Source: Thalassotalea euphylliae (lineage in GTDB: Bacteria; Pseudomonadota; Gammaproteobacteria; Enterobacterales; Alteromonadaceae). Taken from it: 64,000 nucleotides of DNA. Below are positions 52,211 to 61,606 of this stretch, one piece after another; the first letter of the stretch is position 1; the number at the start of each line of letters is the position of its first letter. The notes under the pieces are model-generated. The model searched no databases. It worked only from the letters and a program-made list of their open reading frames with translations, and was not told where the DNA came from. Location of the stretch: NCBI RefSeq assembly GCF_003390375.1, contig NZ_QUOT01000001.1, forward strand, positions 3,968,001 to 4,032,000, read 5' to 3'. Made by a program: the position numbers and the translations under genes.

Positions 52211-52567
52211 ATGACTTCTCAACAACACAGTATCGACGAGTTACTTTATCAATTAGAGCAAGAAATGCGTCACTTAAAGCTTTGGAGCATAGTCAAACCT
52301 AGAGTTGAAAAGTTAATGAGCGCAGCACCGTTTTGTGTCGACACCTTGCGTTTTGAACAGTGGTTGCAATATATCTTCTTACCGCAAATGTACCAGTTAA
52401 TTAAAAATAAGCAGCCTTTGCCAACTCAGATAGCGTTATGTCCGATGGCTGAAGTGGCGTTTGTCGGGTTATCAGACAAAGCGGCGGATTTAATTAATAT
52501 CATTGGCGATATTGATGAATTGCTAAGTGGTCAGCGTCAACAACAGAAGTTTTTACGCAATGAGTAA
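52211..52567 (+). CDS. yqcC: YqcC family protein
   Basis: A 118-residue, mostly helical cytoplasmic protein. LWSIVKPRVEKLMSAAPFCVDTLRFEQWLQYIFLPQM is the YqcC core. Its function is unknown. The end overlaps the start of truC by 8 bases, and the pair is conserved in E. coli, so a link to tRNA modification is possible but unproven. Confidence 0.88.
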   Translation: MTSQQHSIDELLYQLEQEMRHLKLWSIVKPRVEKLMSAAPFCVDTLRFEQWLQYIFLPQMYQLIKNKQPLPTQIALCPMAEVAFVGLSDKAADLINIIGDIDELLSGQRQQQKFLRNE

Positions 52568-53360
52568 GTCAGTAATCGATAGTGTAAATCAGTCGGAAGT
52601 TGCAGAGGCAGAAGCGTGTGAAGAGCAAAAGCCAGTATTAACTATTCTTTATCAAGATGAATACTTGGTTGCGATAGATAAACCGGCAGGTTTATTCGTC
52701 CATCGCAGCTTTTTAGACAGGCATGAGCGCTACTTTGCTTTGCAGTTACTGCGTGACCAAATAGGCCAATATGTTTACCCCATTCATCGACTAGACAAGC
52801 CAACCAGCGGCGTGCTTTTGTTTGCACTTGATCAAGAAGTGGCAAGGGCATTAAACGATAAATTTATTACGCGTGATATTGAGAAGACCTATTATGCCTT
52901 AGTGCGCGGTTTTCTGGCGGATGAGATACGTGTTGATTATCCTCTGAAAGAAAAACTGGATAAAATTGGCGATAAATACGCGAGTGAAGATAAGCCAGCG
53001 CAAGCTGCCATTACGCAATTTACGACCATAGCCCAAGGTGTTATCAATAAGCCATTAGGGCGCTATGATACCGTGCGTTATTCTTTGGTGAAAGCCAGCC
53101 CTGAAACGGGCCGTCGTCACCAAATTCGCCGGCATTTAGCGCATCTACGTTTCCCTATCATTGGTGATGTTAACTATGGTGATAACAAACAAAACCCGTT
53201 TTTCGCTGAGGAATTTGGTTATCGCCGTTTGATGTTGTTTGCTAAAAAGCTAGCGTTTGAACACCCAGTGACAAAAAAGCCGCTGGTGATAGAAGCGGCG
53301 TTTGATCAGCAGTGGTTATCAGTATTTGAAAGGCTAGGCTGGCAAGATATCAAAGTGTAG
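52560..53360 (+). CDS. truC: tRNA pseudouridine(65) synthase
   Basis: A RluA-family enzyme of about 266 residues that makes pseudouridine 65 in some tRNAs. The catalytic aspartate is in HRLDKPTSGVLLFA; other motifs are IDKPAGLFVHRS and TGRRHQIRRHLAHL. The start ATG at 52560 lies inside the end of yqcC; a longer reading from 52527 begins well inside that gene. An extra acidic N-terminal stretch of about 25 residues precedes the domain. Confidence 0.9.
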   Translation: MSKSVIDSVNQSEVAEAEACEEQKPVLTILYQDEYLVAIDKPAGLFVHRSFLDRHERYFALQLLRDQIGQYVYPIHRLDKPTSGVLLFALDQEVARALNDKFITRDIEKTYYALVRGFLADEIRVDYPLKEKLDKIGDKYASEDKPAQAAITQFTTIAQGVINKPLGRYDTVRYSLVKASPETGRRHQIRRHLAHLRFPIIGDVNYGDNKQNPFFAEEFGYRRLMLFAKKLAFEHPVTKKPLVIEAAFDQQWLSVFERLGWQDIKV

Positions 53361-53419
53361 GCTTTGGGTGCCTGACGTTGGTATGTGCACAGTCATGTTA
53401 GCTATACGTATCAAGCGCG

Positions 53420-53797
53420 CTATAGTTTAGTGCTTTTGGCAGTATTAGCGTCACCGGTTAAGCTCACAAACTGAGTGTTGTTTTGGCGACTATAGTGGTC
53501 GTATAACCAATCAAGGCGGTGTTTAGCGCGGCTAGTTGCTGGCGCTTTGTTATCACGATCACCCGTAATCATCACATAACCGACATTTTGTAGGCCAAGC
53601 GCCTCGTTTCGCGTTTGCTCAAACTGTGCCATCATAATTTGATCCGCCGTGGTAGGACGCTTTAATAAACTAATGAGCAGTTCAGTATCATTAGTTAATG
53701 GCTTTTTGTAATCTTGGTATGCAACATTCTCGGTACTTGAGCAGGCGCTCAATACTAAAACAAAGGCTAAGGTAACTAACTGGCTAATAACTTTCAT
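53420..53797 (-). CDS. Small predicted lipoprotein
   Basis: A 125-residue protein starting MKVISQLVTLAFVLVLSACS, with a clean lipobox LSAC and the acylated cysteine at residue 19. The mature part is hydrophilic with no recognised domain. A longer reading from 53845 would put charged residues before the signal and is not favoured. Unknown function; it is a single gene convergent with truC. Confidence 0.7.
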   Translation of the reverse strand: MKVISQLVTLAFVLVLSACSSTENVAYQDYKKPLTNDTELLISLLKRPTTADQIMMAQFEQTRNEALGLQNVGYVMITGDRDNKAPATSRAKHRLDWLYDHYSRQNNTQFVSLTGDANTAKSTKL

Positions 53798-53960
53798 GGC
53801 AACTACTGATAATGACTGTTGTGTTTCTAATATCAGTCTCAGCAAGCGCTATACCAATGCATTTTTGACACTTAGTTAATCAGGCTAAGCGATTGAAATT
53901 AATGCAGTTTAAATTTATTTGTTAGTACGAAATTTCCTTAAAACGAGCGTTTTTAGTGAT

Positions 53961-54001
53961 AAAAAAAGCGCTAGATTTTTACTGTCAAAAATCTAGCGCT
54001 T
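53961..54001 (-). terminator. Rho-independent terminator after dapD
   Basis: A perfect 15-base stem (53966-53980 with 53987-54001) with six-base loop ACTGTC. On the minus strand it is followed by seven T, so it terminates dapD transcription. Confidence 0.9.
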
Positions 54002-54060
54002 GGTATTTTAGTCAGGTTAAGCTCATGTTTTTAGCTTAACCTACTCGACTATTAAAATTT

Positions 54061-54906
54061 TTATTCGTCAGAAACAGAACGAAGTAGGGCGTTAATACCT
54101 ACTTTAGCACGTGTTTTAGCATCCACTTTTTTCACGATAATTGCAGCGTAAAGGCTGTAGGTACCACATTTCGATGGCAAGTTGCCTGGCACTACCACAG
54201 AGCCGGCAGGCACGCGGCCATAATGTGTTTCACCTGTTTCGCGATCATAAATGCGCGTACTTTGGCCGATGTAAACGCCCATTGAAATCACCGCACCTTC
54301 TTCAACAACAACGCCTTCAACAATTTCAGAGCGTGCGCCAATAAAGCAGTTATCTTCAATAATCGTTGGGCCTGCTTGTAGTGGCTCTAATACGCCGCCA
54401 ATGCCAACACCACCAGAAAGGTGAACATTTTTACCAATTTGTGCACATGAGCCAACGGTGGCCCAAGTGTCAACCATAGTACCTTCATCAACATAGGCAC
54501 CAATGTTGACGTAGCTTGGCATTACCACCACGTTTTTACCCACGTAGCTACCGGTACGCACAGTTGCTGGTGGTACAATGCGCACGCCATCAGCTTCAAA
54601 CATCGCTTGTGTGTAGTCGCTGTATTTTAATGGCACTTTATCGAAGAATTTGCTCTCTGCGCCGTCAATAATTTCGTTGTCCCAAATGCGGAAGCTAAGC
54701 AGTACGGCTTTTTTTAGCCACTGATGAACAACCCATTCACCTGCTACTTTTTCAGCTACACGAGCTGAGCCATTGTTTAGCGCAGCAAGTGCTGCCAGTA
54801 CCGCATCTTTAACTTCGTCGGTTACCGTCGCAGGCGTAATAGACATACGATTTTCAAACGCTTGCTCAATCGTTGCTTGCAAGTCTGTAGTCTCTTGGTT
54901 TTGCAT
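54061..54906 (-). CDS. dapD: Tetrahydrodipicolinate N-succinyltransferase
   Basis: A 281-residue trimeric cytoplasmic enzyme of lysine and diaminopimelate synthesis that succinylates tetrahydrodipicolinate. The left-handed beta-helix hexapeptide region runs from about 110 to 230 (VVMPSYVNIGAYVDEGTM, GVGIGGVLEPLQAGPTIIED). Length and ending match E. coli. It lies 17 bases downstream of glnD, a conserved order (map-glnD-dapD). Confidence 0.96.
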   Translation of the reverse strand: MQNQETTDLQATIEQAFENRMSITPATVTDEVKDAVLAALAALNNGSARVAEKVAGEWVVHQWLKKAVLLSFRIWDNEIIDGAESKFFDKVPLKYSDYTQAMFEADGVRIVPPATVRTGSYVGKNVVVMPSYVNIGAYVDEGTMVDTWATVGSCAQIGKNVHLSGGVGIGGVLEPLQAGPTIIEDNCFIGARSEIVEGVVVEEGAVISMGVYIGQSTRIYDRETGETHYGRVPAGSVVVPGNLPSKCGTYSLYAAIIVKKVDAKTRAKVGINALLRSVSDE

Positions 54907-54923
54907 GTTAAATCCTTCGTTAG

Positions 54924-57548
54924 TTAAACGATATCGTCACACAGACGTTCGTTTAATAGTTGTTGTTCTGTTGTCGTTAATGCTTGGTAGTCTGCATTTG
55001 AGATGGTAAATACGTCTTCAGCACGCTCGCCAAATGTGGTGATTTTGGCGCTGTGAATGTTTAGCTTTAAGTCGGCAAACACCTGCGCGAAGCTGGCTAG
55101 TAAGCCAGGTCGATCAGTAGTGATAATTTCCAACAAGGTGGTGCTGTCATCTTCTGTTTGGATAAAGCCCACTTGTGTTTTTAAGTTAAACGTTTGCAAA
55201 CGTTTAGATACCGGCTGAACTTCGATCGTTGCTAGTGTTTCTTGGCTTAAGCGCGAGGCAAGCAAACGTGCTATTTCAAGCTGGCGAGGTTCGTCAGTAA
55301 TGGCCTTTGATTGATGATCCAATACGACGAACGTATTAACCGTGTAACCTGTATTGCTGGTAATAATTTTCGCGTCATGAATCGACAGCTTTTTGCTACC
55401 GAGCAGGGCGACGGTATTGGCGAAAATATTTGAGCGCTCTTTGGTGAAGACAAAGACTTCCGTACCACCGCGATAAGGTTTTGGACTCACTATCACCAGT
55501 GGCTCACTGCGATCATGACCTAGAATATGTTGCGTGTGCCAAGCTATTTGCGTAGGTGAATAGCGCAGAAAGTAATCAGAGTTAAACTCCTGCCATAGCA
55601 CGCTAATCGCACCCTCAGCGATTCCTTCTGCAAGCAGTAATTCTTGTGCTTGTTGTTCGTTTTCTCTAATTTGGTCTGCCAAATCAACAGGTTTCTCAAG
55701 GCCTCGTCTGAAAGCGCGCTTAGTGGCAAGATAAAGCTCTTCTAATAAGTTAGCTTTCCAGCTGTTCCACAAACTTTCGTTAGTGGCGCGCATATCGGCA
55801 ACGGTTAAACAATACAAATAATCTAAGTGTGCTTCATCGCGAACAATTTCACCAAATTGCTTAATCACATCTGGGTCTGAAATATCACGGCGCTGGGCGG
55901 TTACTGACATTAATAAATGCTGCTGAACTAGCCACGCGATCATTCGGCCATCGTGATCGTTAAGTTTGTGCTCTTTGGCAAAGTTAAGGGCATCTACTGC
56001 GCCAAGCTCAGCATGGTCGCCACCACGGCCTTTGGCGATGTCGTGGAAAATACCGGCTAAATATAAAACTTCCGGTTTGCGAATACGTTGCACAATTTTG
56101 CTACAGCGTGGGAATTCGTGGTTATGCTCTGGTTGGCTAAAGCGATACAGGTTTTTAATCAAGCGATAGCTGTGCTCGTCTACCGAGTAAGCATGGAATA
56201 AATCAAACTGCATTTGGCCAACAATCGAGCGCCACTCTGGCAGATAAGCGCCCAAAATACTGTGTCTGTGCATTAGACTAAAGGCCAAACCCAAGCCACG
56301 AGGGTGCTTGATAATTTCAATGAAAATTCGGCGGTTTTCTTCATAATCATTTAAACGCGATACAAGGCGACGGCGCGCATTGCGCAAGGTTCGCAACGTT
56401 TCTGAATGCAAGCCTTTAATCACGGGGTTTTGCGCGATAGTTAAAAACATTTCCATAATTTTAACTGGGCGCATAAACAAGCGATTGTTGGTAACTTTAA
56501 TTAGGCCACCGACAACAATAAAGTCTTTGTTGAGCTCTACAACTGCCGGCTTAGTTTTGTTCACTAAAATTTCTTCTTCAAAATGCTGCAGTAGCATTTT
56601 ATTAAGTTCAGCAACGCGGCCAATAATGCGGAAAAAGCGCTTCATCATACGTTCAACCGACTTCTTGCCAGCACTACCAAAGCCCATCATTTTCGCGACA
56701 TCGGCTTGGTAATCAAATAACAAGCGGTTTTCACTGCGCCCAGCAACATGATGTAGGGCGAAGCGCATACGCCACAAGTAATCTTGACACTCAATAAGCT
56801 CGGTATACTCGTTCAAGGTTAAGTACTTGTGTTCAACCAGCTCAACTAGCGAGTTCGCCATAAAATGACGTTTAGCGACCCATGCAATGGTTTGGATATC
56901 ACGCAAACCGCCAGGGTTGGCCTTTAAGTTAGGCTCAAGTGTGTAGGAGGCGCCGTGGTATTGATTGTGACGTTTAAATTGCTCTTCGCGCTTGGCGATA
57001 AAGAATTTTTCTGACGTCCAGAACACATCTTCTTGTAGCAGCGGTTGCAATTGCTCAGCCAGTGCCTGATTACCACAAATCAAGCGCATTTCCATCAAGT
57101 TGGTGGCAATGGTAACGTCGTTAACCGCTTGTTTTAAACATTCTTGTACGTCACGTACACTGTGGCCAATATCAAATTTCACATCCCAGAGTTGGGTAAT
57201 AAAGGCGCCAATTTTCTCTTCGAGATCCTTTTCAATGCTTTGCTGAGTGAGTAGCAAAATATCAACGTCGGAATGCGGGTGCAGCTCACCACGGCCATAA
57301 CCGCCTACAGCGATAAGGCTCAGTTGATATTCGTCAAGCTGATGTTGCACCCACAATTTTGTGAGCACCAAATCAACAAACTGGGCACGAGCAAGTACCA
57401 AGTTTTCCATGTCTTCTTCGATAAAAATGGAGAGCAGCCACTGATTGAAGTCTTTGCTTAATGCGCAGACTTCGGCACTGGTCATTGTCGGTGCGGTAAC
57501 ACACAGCGGCTCTTGAAAATGACTGGGTATGAAGTTGTTATTTTCCAC
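54924..57548 (-). CDS. glnD: Bifunctional uridylyltransferase/uridylyl-removing enzyme
   Basis: An 874-residue nitrogen sensor that adds or removes UMP on PII proteins. The nucleotidyltransferase motif is VGGYGRGELHPHSDVDILLL, followed by a GlnD linker; the HD domain has HAYSVDEHSYRL and FHDIAKGRGGDHAELG; two C-terminal ACT domains (GGTEVFVFTKER and TTDRPGLLASFAQVF) sense glutamine. The start is GTG at 57548, which gives the usual length; the ribosome site is weak. Confidence 0.95.
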   Translation of the reverse strand: MENNNFIPSHFQEPLCVTAPTMTSAEVCALSKDFNQWLLSIFIEEDMENLVLARAQFVDLVLTKLWVQHQLDEYQLSLIAVGGYGRGELHPHSDVDILLLTQQSIEKDLEEKIGAFITQLWDVKFDIGHSVRDVQECLKQAVNDVTIATNLMEMRLICGNQALAEQLQPLLQEDVFWTSEKFFIAKREEQFKRHNQYHGASYTLEPNLKANPGGLRDIQTIAWVAKRHFMANSLVELVEHKYLTLNEYTELIECQDYLWRMRFALHHVAGRSENRLLFDYQADVAKMMGFGSAGKKSVERMMKRFFRIIGRVAELNKMLLQHFEEEILVNKTKPAVVELNKDFIVVGGLIKVTNNRLFMRPVKIMEMFLTIAQNPVIKGLHSETLRTLRNARRRLVSRLNDYEENRRIFIEIIKHPRGLGLAFSLMHRHSILGAYLPEWRSIVGQMQFDLFHAYSVDEHSYRLIKNLYRFSQPEHNHEFPRCSKIVQRIRKPEVLYLAGIFHDIAKGRGGDHAELGAVDALNFAKEHKLNDHDGRMIAWLVQQHLLMSVTAQRRDISDPDVIKQFGEIVRDEAHLDYLYCLTVADMRATNESLWNSWKANLLEELYLATKRAFRRGLEKPVDLADQIRENEQQAQELLLAEGIAEGAISVLWQEFNSDYFLRYSPTQIAWHTQHILGHDRSEPLVIVSPKPYRGGTEVFVFTKERSNIFANTVALLGSKKLSIHDAKIITSNTGYTVNTFVVLDHQSKAITDEPRQLEIARLLASRLSQETLATIEVQPVSKRLQTFNLKTQVGFIQTEDDSTTLLEIITTDRPGLLASFAQVFADLKLNIHSAKITTFGERAEDVFTISNADYQALTTTEQQLLNERLCDDIV

Positions 57549-57600
57549 AGTAATGCTTTTTAGTTTGTCTTGTTGAACGTCTAGTTAATCGTCTGCTGAA

Positions 57601-58389
57601 TTAGTTGTTTAACTGGCGCGGAATGGTATCGTCACTGCGCAAAGTTAAAATTTCACAACCCGTTTTGGTGACTAGGATTGTGTGTTCCCACTGCGCTGAC
57701 TTTTTACCGTCAACCGTGTAAACCGTCCAATTATCTTCTTTATCTAAGATAGTGCCCGCTTTGCCCATGTTGATCATTGGCTCAACGGTAAAACACATAC
57801 CTTCTTGGATTTTAGTTTTGTCGTTGTTCTTGTAGTGCACAATTTGTGGTTCTTCGTGGAACTGCGCGCCAATACCGTGACCACAATACTCTTTGACAAT
57901 ACCGAATCGGCCAGACTTTTTAATAAATTTCTGTATTGCTGCACCAATCTCACCAAACGCAACGCCTGGCTTCACTTTTTTCAAACCTGTATATAGCGCT
58001 TCTTGCGTGATGCGACATAAACGGCGATCTTCTGGCGAAACGTCACCAATTAAAAACATCTTACTGGTATCGCCGTGATAACCGTCTTTGATCACCGTGA
58101 TATCAATATTGATAATATCACCGTCTTTTAAAGCTGTGCCGTCAGGAATACCGTGGCATACAACGTGGTTGACTGATGTACAAATTGACTTTGGAAAACC
58201 GTGGTAGTTAAGCGGTGCAGAGATAGCTTCTTGCACTTTCTCGGTGTATTCCGCGCAAATGGTATTGAGCTCGTCTGTGGTGATGCCAGCTTTGACATGC
58301 GGCTCAATCATTTCCAATACGTCTGCGGCAAGCTTGCCTGCCACGCGCATTTTTTCAATTTCTTCCTGACTTTTAATCGCAATAGTCAT
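57601..58389 (-). CDS. map: Methionine aminopeptidase type I
   Basis: A 262-residue metalloenzyme that removes the initiator methionine. Metal ligands can be placed in DIINIDITVIKDGYHGDTS (two aspartates), the EYCGHGIG histidine, and the later CFTVEPMIN and WEHTILVT glutamates. Length and start match E. coli Map. It heads map-glnD-dapD and is divergent from rpsB, with a DsbA-like gene inserted between. Confidence 0.96.
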   Translation of the reverse strand: MTIAIKSQEEIEKMRVAGKLAADVLEMIEPHVKAGITTDELNTICAEYTEKVQEAISAPLNYHGFPKSICTSVNHVVCHGIPDGTALKDGDIINIDITVIKDGYHGDTSKMFLIGDVSPEDRRLCRITQEALYTGLKKVKPGVAFGEIGAAIQKFIKKSGRFGIVKEYCGHGIGAQFHEEPQIVHYKNNDKTKIQEGMCFTVEPMINMGKAGTILDKEDNWTVYTVDGKKSAQWEHTILVTKTGCEILTLRSDDTIPRQLNN

Positions 58390-58632
58390 CTAAATCTCTA
58401 TATTTTCTCAAATAAAATTGCCCACATTCTACATCTTTTTAAGGGCATTCCCAATGATTGGTTTTGCTTATCAAATCACTAAACGTATTAAGTTGCCATG
58501 GGGTTTACCATTCGTTTTTGCGACTAGACAATAATGCCAATTCAATGCGCGGATAAATTCTTTAGATTCGGTTGTTATAAAGGGGGGATAAAGGACGAAA
58601 AGTTGAGAAAGGAGCGCTGGATAGCAGCCAAA

Positions 58633-58668
58633 TAAAAAACGCCAAGTGCGGGTTAAAACACTTGGCGC
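58633..58668 (-). terminator. Rho-independent terminator after the DsbA-like gene
   Basis: GCCAAGTG (58641-58648) pairs with CACTTGGC (58659-58666); extended by ACG/CGC-side pairs. On the minus strand a T run follows, so it serves the gene at 58719-59321. Confidence 0.8.
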
Positions 58669-58718
58669 TTGATAGCTGATTGATAATCTGGCGCTAGCTC
58701 TAGCAGCCTGACTAAAAG

Positions 58719-59321
58719 CTAACGTATTTCTTGATTAATCGCATCAACAATGGCTGATGGCTCTAACAGATAAAGGTTGTGATTAAGCAATACTAAATCA
58801 TCATTGTGCGCCAGCAAAAGTGCAGGGATTGCACGAGTGCCAATAATATCTTGAATTTCTTCGATATCAGCCAGCATAAACTCTGCGTCTTTTACAAACT
58901 TGTCTGATTGCAAGCATTTACTTGAAGGCGATAGTTTTAATCGCTCGACAATATCAGCAACATCATCAGCGTTGGTTAATGGGTTACCCTCTTGGAAATG
59001 CGCTTGTTGCATTGCTTTTAAAATCGCTAGTGACTTTTCTGGGCATTTTGCTTGCGACCAAGCCATCAGGTTAGCGCCTAAGGTGCTGTCTTTTGTTTCG
59101 CTAAGTTTAGCTAAGTATTGTTCGCCAAATTTAATGTTGCTTAGCTCTGTTACTTGATTTGTGATTTTACGAGTGATTTTATCTTCACCGTCATATAAAC
59201 CACTGTGCAAGAAGTGAATTTTAATTTTGGGCAATTTCTCGGCAACAGCGCTGACTAAATTAGTGGTGGCATAGCTCCACGGGCAGTGGCTGTCGTAAAT
59301 AAAAAATAGCTCAGTGGCCAT
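58719..59321 (-). CDS. DsbA-family thioredoxin-fold protein, single active-site cysteine
   Basis: A 200-residue protein without a signal peptide, so probably cytoplasmic. The N-terminal strand leads to DSHCPWSYA, a CPWS site in place of CxxC, and a cis-proline follows in GTRAIPALLL. The helical insertion between them resembles the DsbA/FrnE family. With one active-site cysteine it may work as a glutathione-linked reductase, isomerase or chaperone instead of an oxidase. Two other cysteines (AKCPEK, SKCLQS) are not paired obviously. Not part of the usual map-rpsB gap. Confidence 0.8.
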   Translation of the reverse strand: MATELFFIYDSHCPWSYATTNLVSAVAEKLPKIKIHFLHSGLYDGEDKITRKITNQVTELSNIKFGEQYLAKLSETKDSTLGANLMAWSQAKCPEKSLAILKAMQQAHFQEGNPLTNADDVADIVERLKLSPSSKCLQSDKFVKDAEFMLADIEEIQDIIGTRAIPALLLAHNDDLVLLNHNLYLLEPSAIVDAINQEIR

Positions 59322-59797
59322 TGGCGTAAATCTCTATTTCTATTGAGGTAATTAATGGCCTAATTTTAGCTGTTGTCGGTGGCGATTACTATCGTTAATC
59401 AGTTTCAAACAGGGTTTATCAAGCGCAACAGCGTTTTAGTTACTTTTATCCCTTAGTTAGTTGGTGGAAAAAGAGAGCGACGCTAACGCGCGTTGTTACC
59501 ACTATTTGCAACCCGAATTGGCGCTCTATTGCTTGTGATAAACAGTTTTTTATCAAAATCGATAAGCCAATAGGGTGGCGATAAATTCTACAATTTGTTA
59601 GTGGGTTTTGCTGGTGTTTAATCAAGTGTTGTGGAATAATACGCGCCGCTAAATTTATCGTTTGGTGGGTAACTTATTCAATAACAGTTGCCGGTCAGTA
59701 GTAGCGGTAAGTCATAGCATTATTAACTTAAGTCGTGTTATCTCTTGATGAGAAACACATTTTTATAAACTCACATACATCTTGCAGAGGTATACCC
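59322..59797. other. rpsB upstream region with candidate promoter
   Basis: A 476-base gap. AATAAT at 59635-59640 followed by the GC-rich ACGCGCCGC resembles a stringently controlled ribosomal-protein promoter; the -35 is poor. Nothing else was assigned. Confidence 0.4.
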
Positions 59798-59870
59798 GGG
59801 GTGCTCCAAGCGTAATTTAACGCTGCTATGAGTCGTGTATATCGGATGTATGGACGCTTAACCCCAAGAG
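59798..59870 (+). promoter_or_regulatory. candidate rpsB leader (S2 autoregulatory) structure
   Basis: GGGGT near 59799 can pair with ACCCC near 59862, enclosing AGCGT/ACGCT and further structure, directly before the ribosome site. Gammaproteobacterial rpsB leaders bind S2 and repress translation. The match is to the general layout, not an alignment. Confidence 0.45.
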
Positions 59871-59878
59871 GAAAAATT

Positions 59879-60607
59879 ATGCCAAACGTTTCTATGCGCG
59901 ACATGCTTAAAGCAGGTGTTCACTTCGGTCACAAAACTCGTTACTGGAACCCTAAAATGAAGCCATTCATTTTCGGTGCGCGCGACAAAGTTCATATCAT
60001 CAACCTAGAACAAACTGTTCCAATGTTCAACGACGCTTTAGCTTTCTTATCTGGCATCTCTGCTAAGAAAGGTAAAATCTTATTCGTTGGTACTAAGCGT
60101 GCAGCTAGCGAAGCAGTTCGAGAAGCAGCAATCAAAGCTGACCAATTCTACGTTGATCACCGTTGGTTAGGTGGTATGTTGACTAACTGGAAAACAGTTC
60201 GTCAATCAATCAAACGTTTAAAAGACCTAGAAGCTCAAAGCACTGACGGTACATTCGACGCTTTAACTAAGAAAGAAGCGTTAATGCGTACTCGTGAAAT
60301 GGAAAAGCTTGAGAAGAGCCTTGGTGGTATTAAAAACATGGGTGGTTTACCTGATGCTTTATTCATCATCGACGCTGATCACGAGCATATTGCTGTTAAA
60401 GAAGCAAACAACCTAGGTATTCCAGTAGTAGCTGTAGTTGATACTAACTCAAACCCAGACGGTGTTGATTACATCGTGCCTGGTAACGACGATGCGATCC
60501 GTGCGATCTCTCTATACACAGATGCAGTAGCTAACGCTGTTGTTGAAGGTCGTGAGCAAAACATCGCTGTTGCTGCTGAAAAAGACGGTTTCGTTGAAGC
60601 GGAATAA
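59879..60607 (+). CDS. rpsB: 30S ribosomal protein S2
   Basis: A 242-residue ribosomal protein. The start at 59879 (MPNVSMRDMLKAGVHFGHKT) has AAGAGG upstream and matches E. coli; the reading from 59828 starts in the leader. Conserved NPKMKPFIFGAR, RWLGGMLTNWKT and DTNSNPDGVDYIVPGNDDA are present. Codons are of the high-expression kind. Co-transcribed with tsf. Confidence 0.97.
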   Translation: MPNVSMRDMLKAGVHFGHKTRYWNPKMKPFIFGARDKVHIINLEQTVPMFNDALAFLSGISAKKGKILFVGTKRAASEAVREAAIKADQFYVDHRWLGGMLTNWKTVRQSIKRLKDLEAQSTDGTFDALTKKEALMRTREMEKLEKSLGGIKNMGGLPDALFIIDADHEHIAVKEANNLGIPVVAVVDTNSNPDGVDYIVPGNDDAIRAISLYTDAVANAVVEGREQNIAVAAEKDGFVEAE

Positions 60608-60636
60608 TCGCTTTTACTAACACTCTTTAATTTATC

Positions 60637-60668
60637 TGCAATGTCAGGCTCCCATACTTGGCATTGCA
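60637..60668 (+). terminator. rpsB-tsf intergenic attenuator hairpin
   Basis: TGCAATGTCA (60637-60646) pairs with TGGCATTGCA (60659-60668) with one wobble pair and a 12-base loop. It is not followed by a real T run, so partial attenuation or RNA processing between rpsB and tsf is more likely than full termination. Confidence 0.55.
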
Positions 60669-60702
60669 GACTCTAGATTTTTATATATTGAGGAATTAAC
60701 TC

Positions 60703-61542
60703 ATGGCAATTACTGCTGCATTAGTTAAAGAATTACGCGACCGTACTGGCGCAGGCATGATGGATTGTAAAAAAGCCCTTCAGGAAACTGACGGTGATAT
60801 GGAACTTGCGATCGAAAACATGCGTAAGTCTGGTCAAGCAAAAGCTGCTAAAAAAGCGGGTAACATCGCTGCTGAAGGCCAAATCATCATTAAAGACGGC
60901 GCATTAGTAGAAGTTAACTGTCAAACTGACTTCGTTGCAAAAGACGAAAACTTCTTAAACTTTGCTAACAAAGTTGCTGACGCTGCTGCCGCTGAAAAAT
61001 TATCTATCGAAGACTTACAAGCTAAGTTCGAAGAAGAGCGTGTTGCTTTAGTTGCTAAAATCGGTGAAAACATCAACGTACGTCGCGTAGCATACGTTGA
61101 AGGTGCTAACCTAGCTTCTTACAAGCACGGTGCAAAAATTGGTGTTGTTGTTGCTGGTGAAGGTGACGCTGAAACACTTAAGCACATGGCAATGCACGTT
61201 GCTGCGTCTAAGCCTGAGTTCATCAACCCTGAAGATGTACCAGCTGACGTAGTAGAAAAAGAAAAAGCTATCCAAATCGACATCGCGATGAACGAAGGCA
61301 AGCCTGCTGAAATCGCTGAGAAAATGGTTACTGGCCGCATGAAGAAATTCACTGGTGAAATTTCTTTAACGGGTCAAGCTTTCATCATGGAACCAAAGAG
61401 CACTGTTGGTCAGGTTCTTAAAGAAAAAGCAACTTCAGTTTCTGCATTCGTTCGCCTAGAAGTAGGTGAAGGTATCGAGAAGAAAGAAGAAGATTTCGCA
61501 GCAGAAGTTGAAGCACAAATCGCTGCAGCTAAAGGCGAATAA
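60703..61542 (+). CDS. tsf: Translation elongation factor Ts
   Basis: A 279-residue nucleotide-exchange factor for EF-Tu. The N-terminal VKELRDRTGAGMMDCKKALQ and CQTDFVAKDENF are diagnostic. Somewhat shorter than E. coli EF-Ts but complete with the C-terminal module. TTGAGGAA is the ribosome site. High-expression codons. A strong terminator follows, so pyrH is transcribed separately. Confidence 0.97.
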   Translation: MAITAALVKELRDRTGAGMMDCKKALQETDGDMELAIENMRKSGQAKAAKKAGNIAAEGQIIIKDGALVEVNCQTDFVAKDENFLNFANKVADAAAAEKLSIEDLQAKFEEERVALVAKIGENINVRRVAYVEGANLASYKHGAKIGVVVAGEGDAETLKHMAMHVAASKPEFINPEDVPADVVEKEKAIQIDIAMNEGKPAEIAEKMVTGRMKKFTGEISLTGQAFIMEPKSTVGQVLKEKATSVSAFVRLEVGEGIEKKEEDFAAEVEAQIAAAKGE

Positions 61543-61580
61543 TTTAAATTAGCTATTAGCTAGTTTAAATAAAGCTTTCT

Positions 61581-61606
61581 AAAAACCGCTCAATTGAGCG
61601 GTTTTT
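61581..61606 (+). terminator. Rho-independent terminator after tsf
   Basis: Palindrome ACCGCTCAATTGAGCGGT flanked by A and T runs; works in either direction. Confidence 0.92.

Noticed and set aside
53862..53960. TATACCAATG sequence and a small hairpin near the dapD terminator that resembled a MITE end
   Set aside because: No matching inverted end was found within a reasonable distance; at most a decayed fragment.
59828..59878. A longer start for ribosomal protein S2
   Set aside because: It begins in the structured leader and disagrees with the conserved S2 N-terminus; AAGAGG precedes the 59879 ATG.
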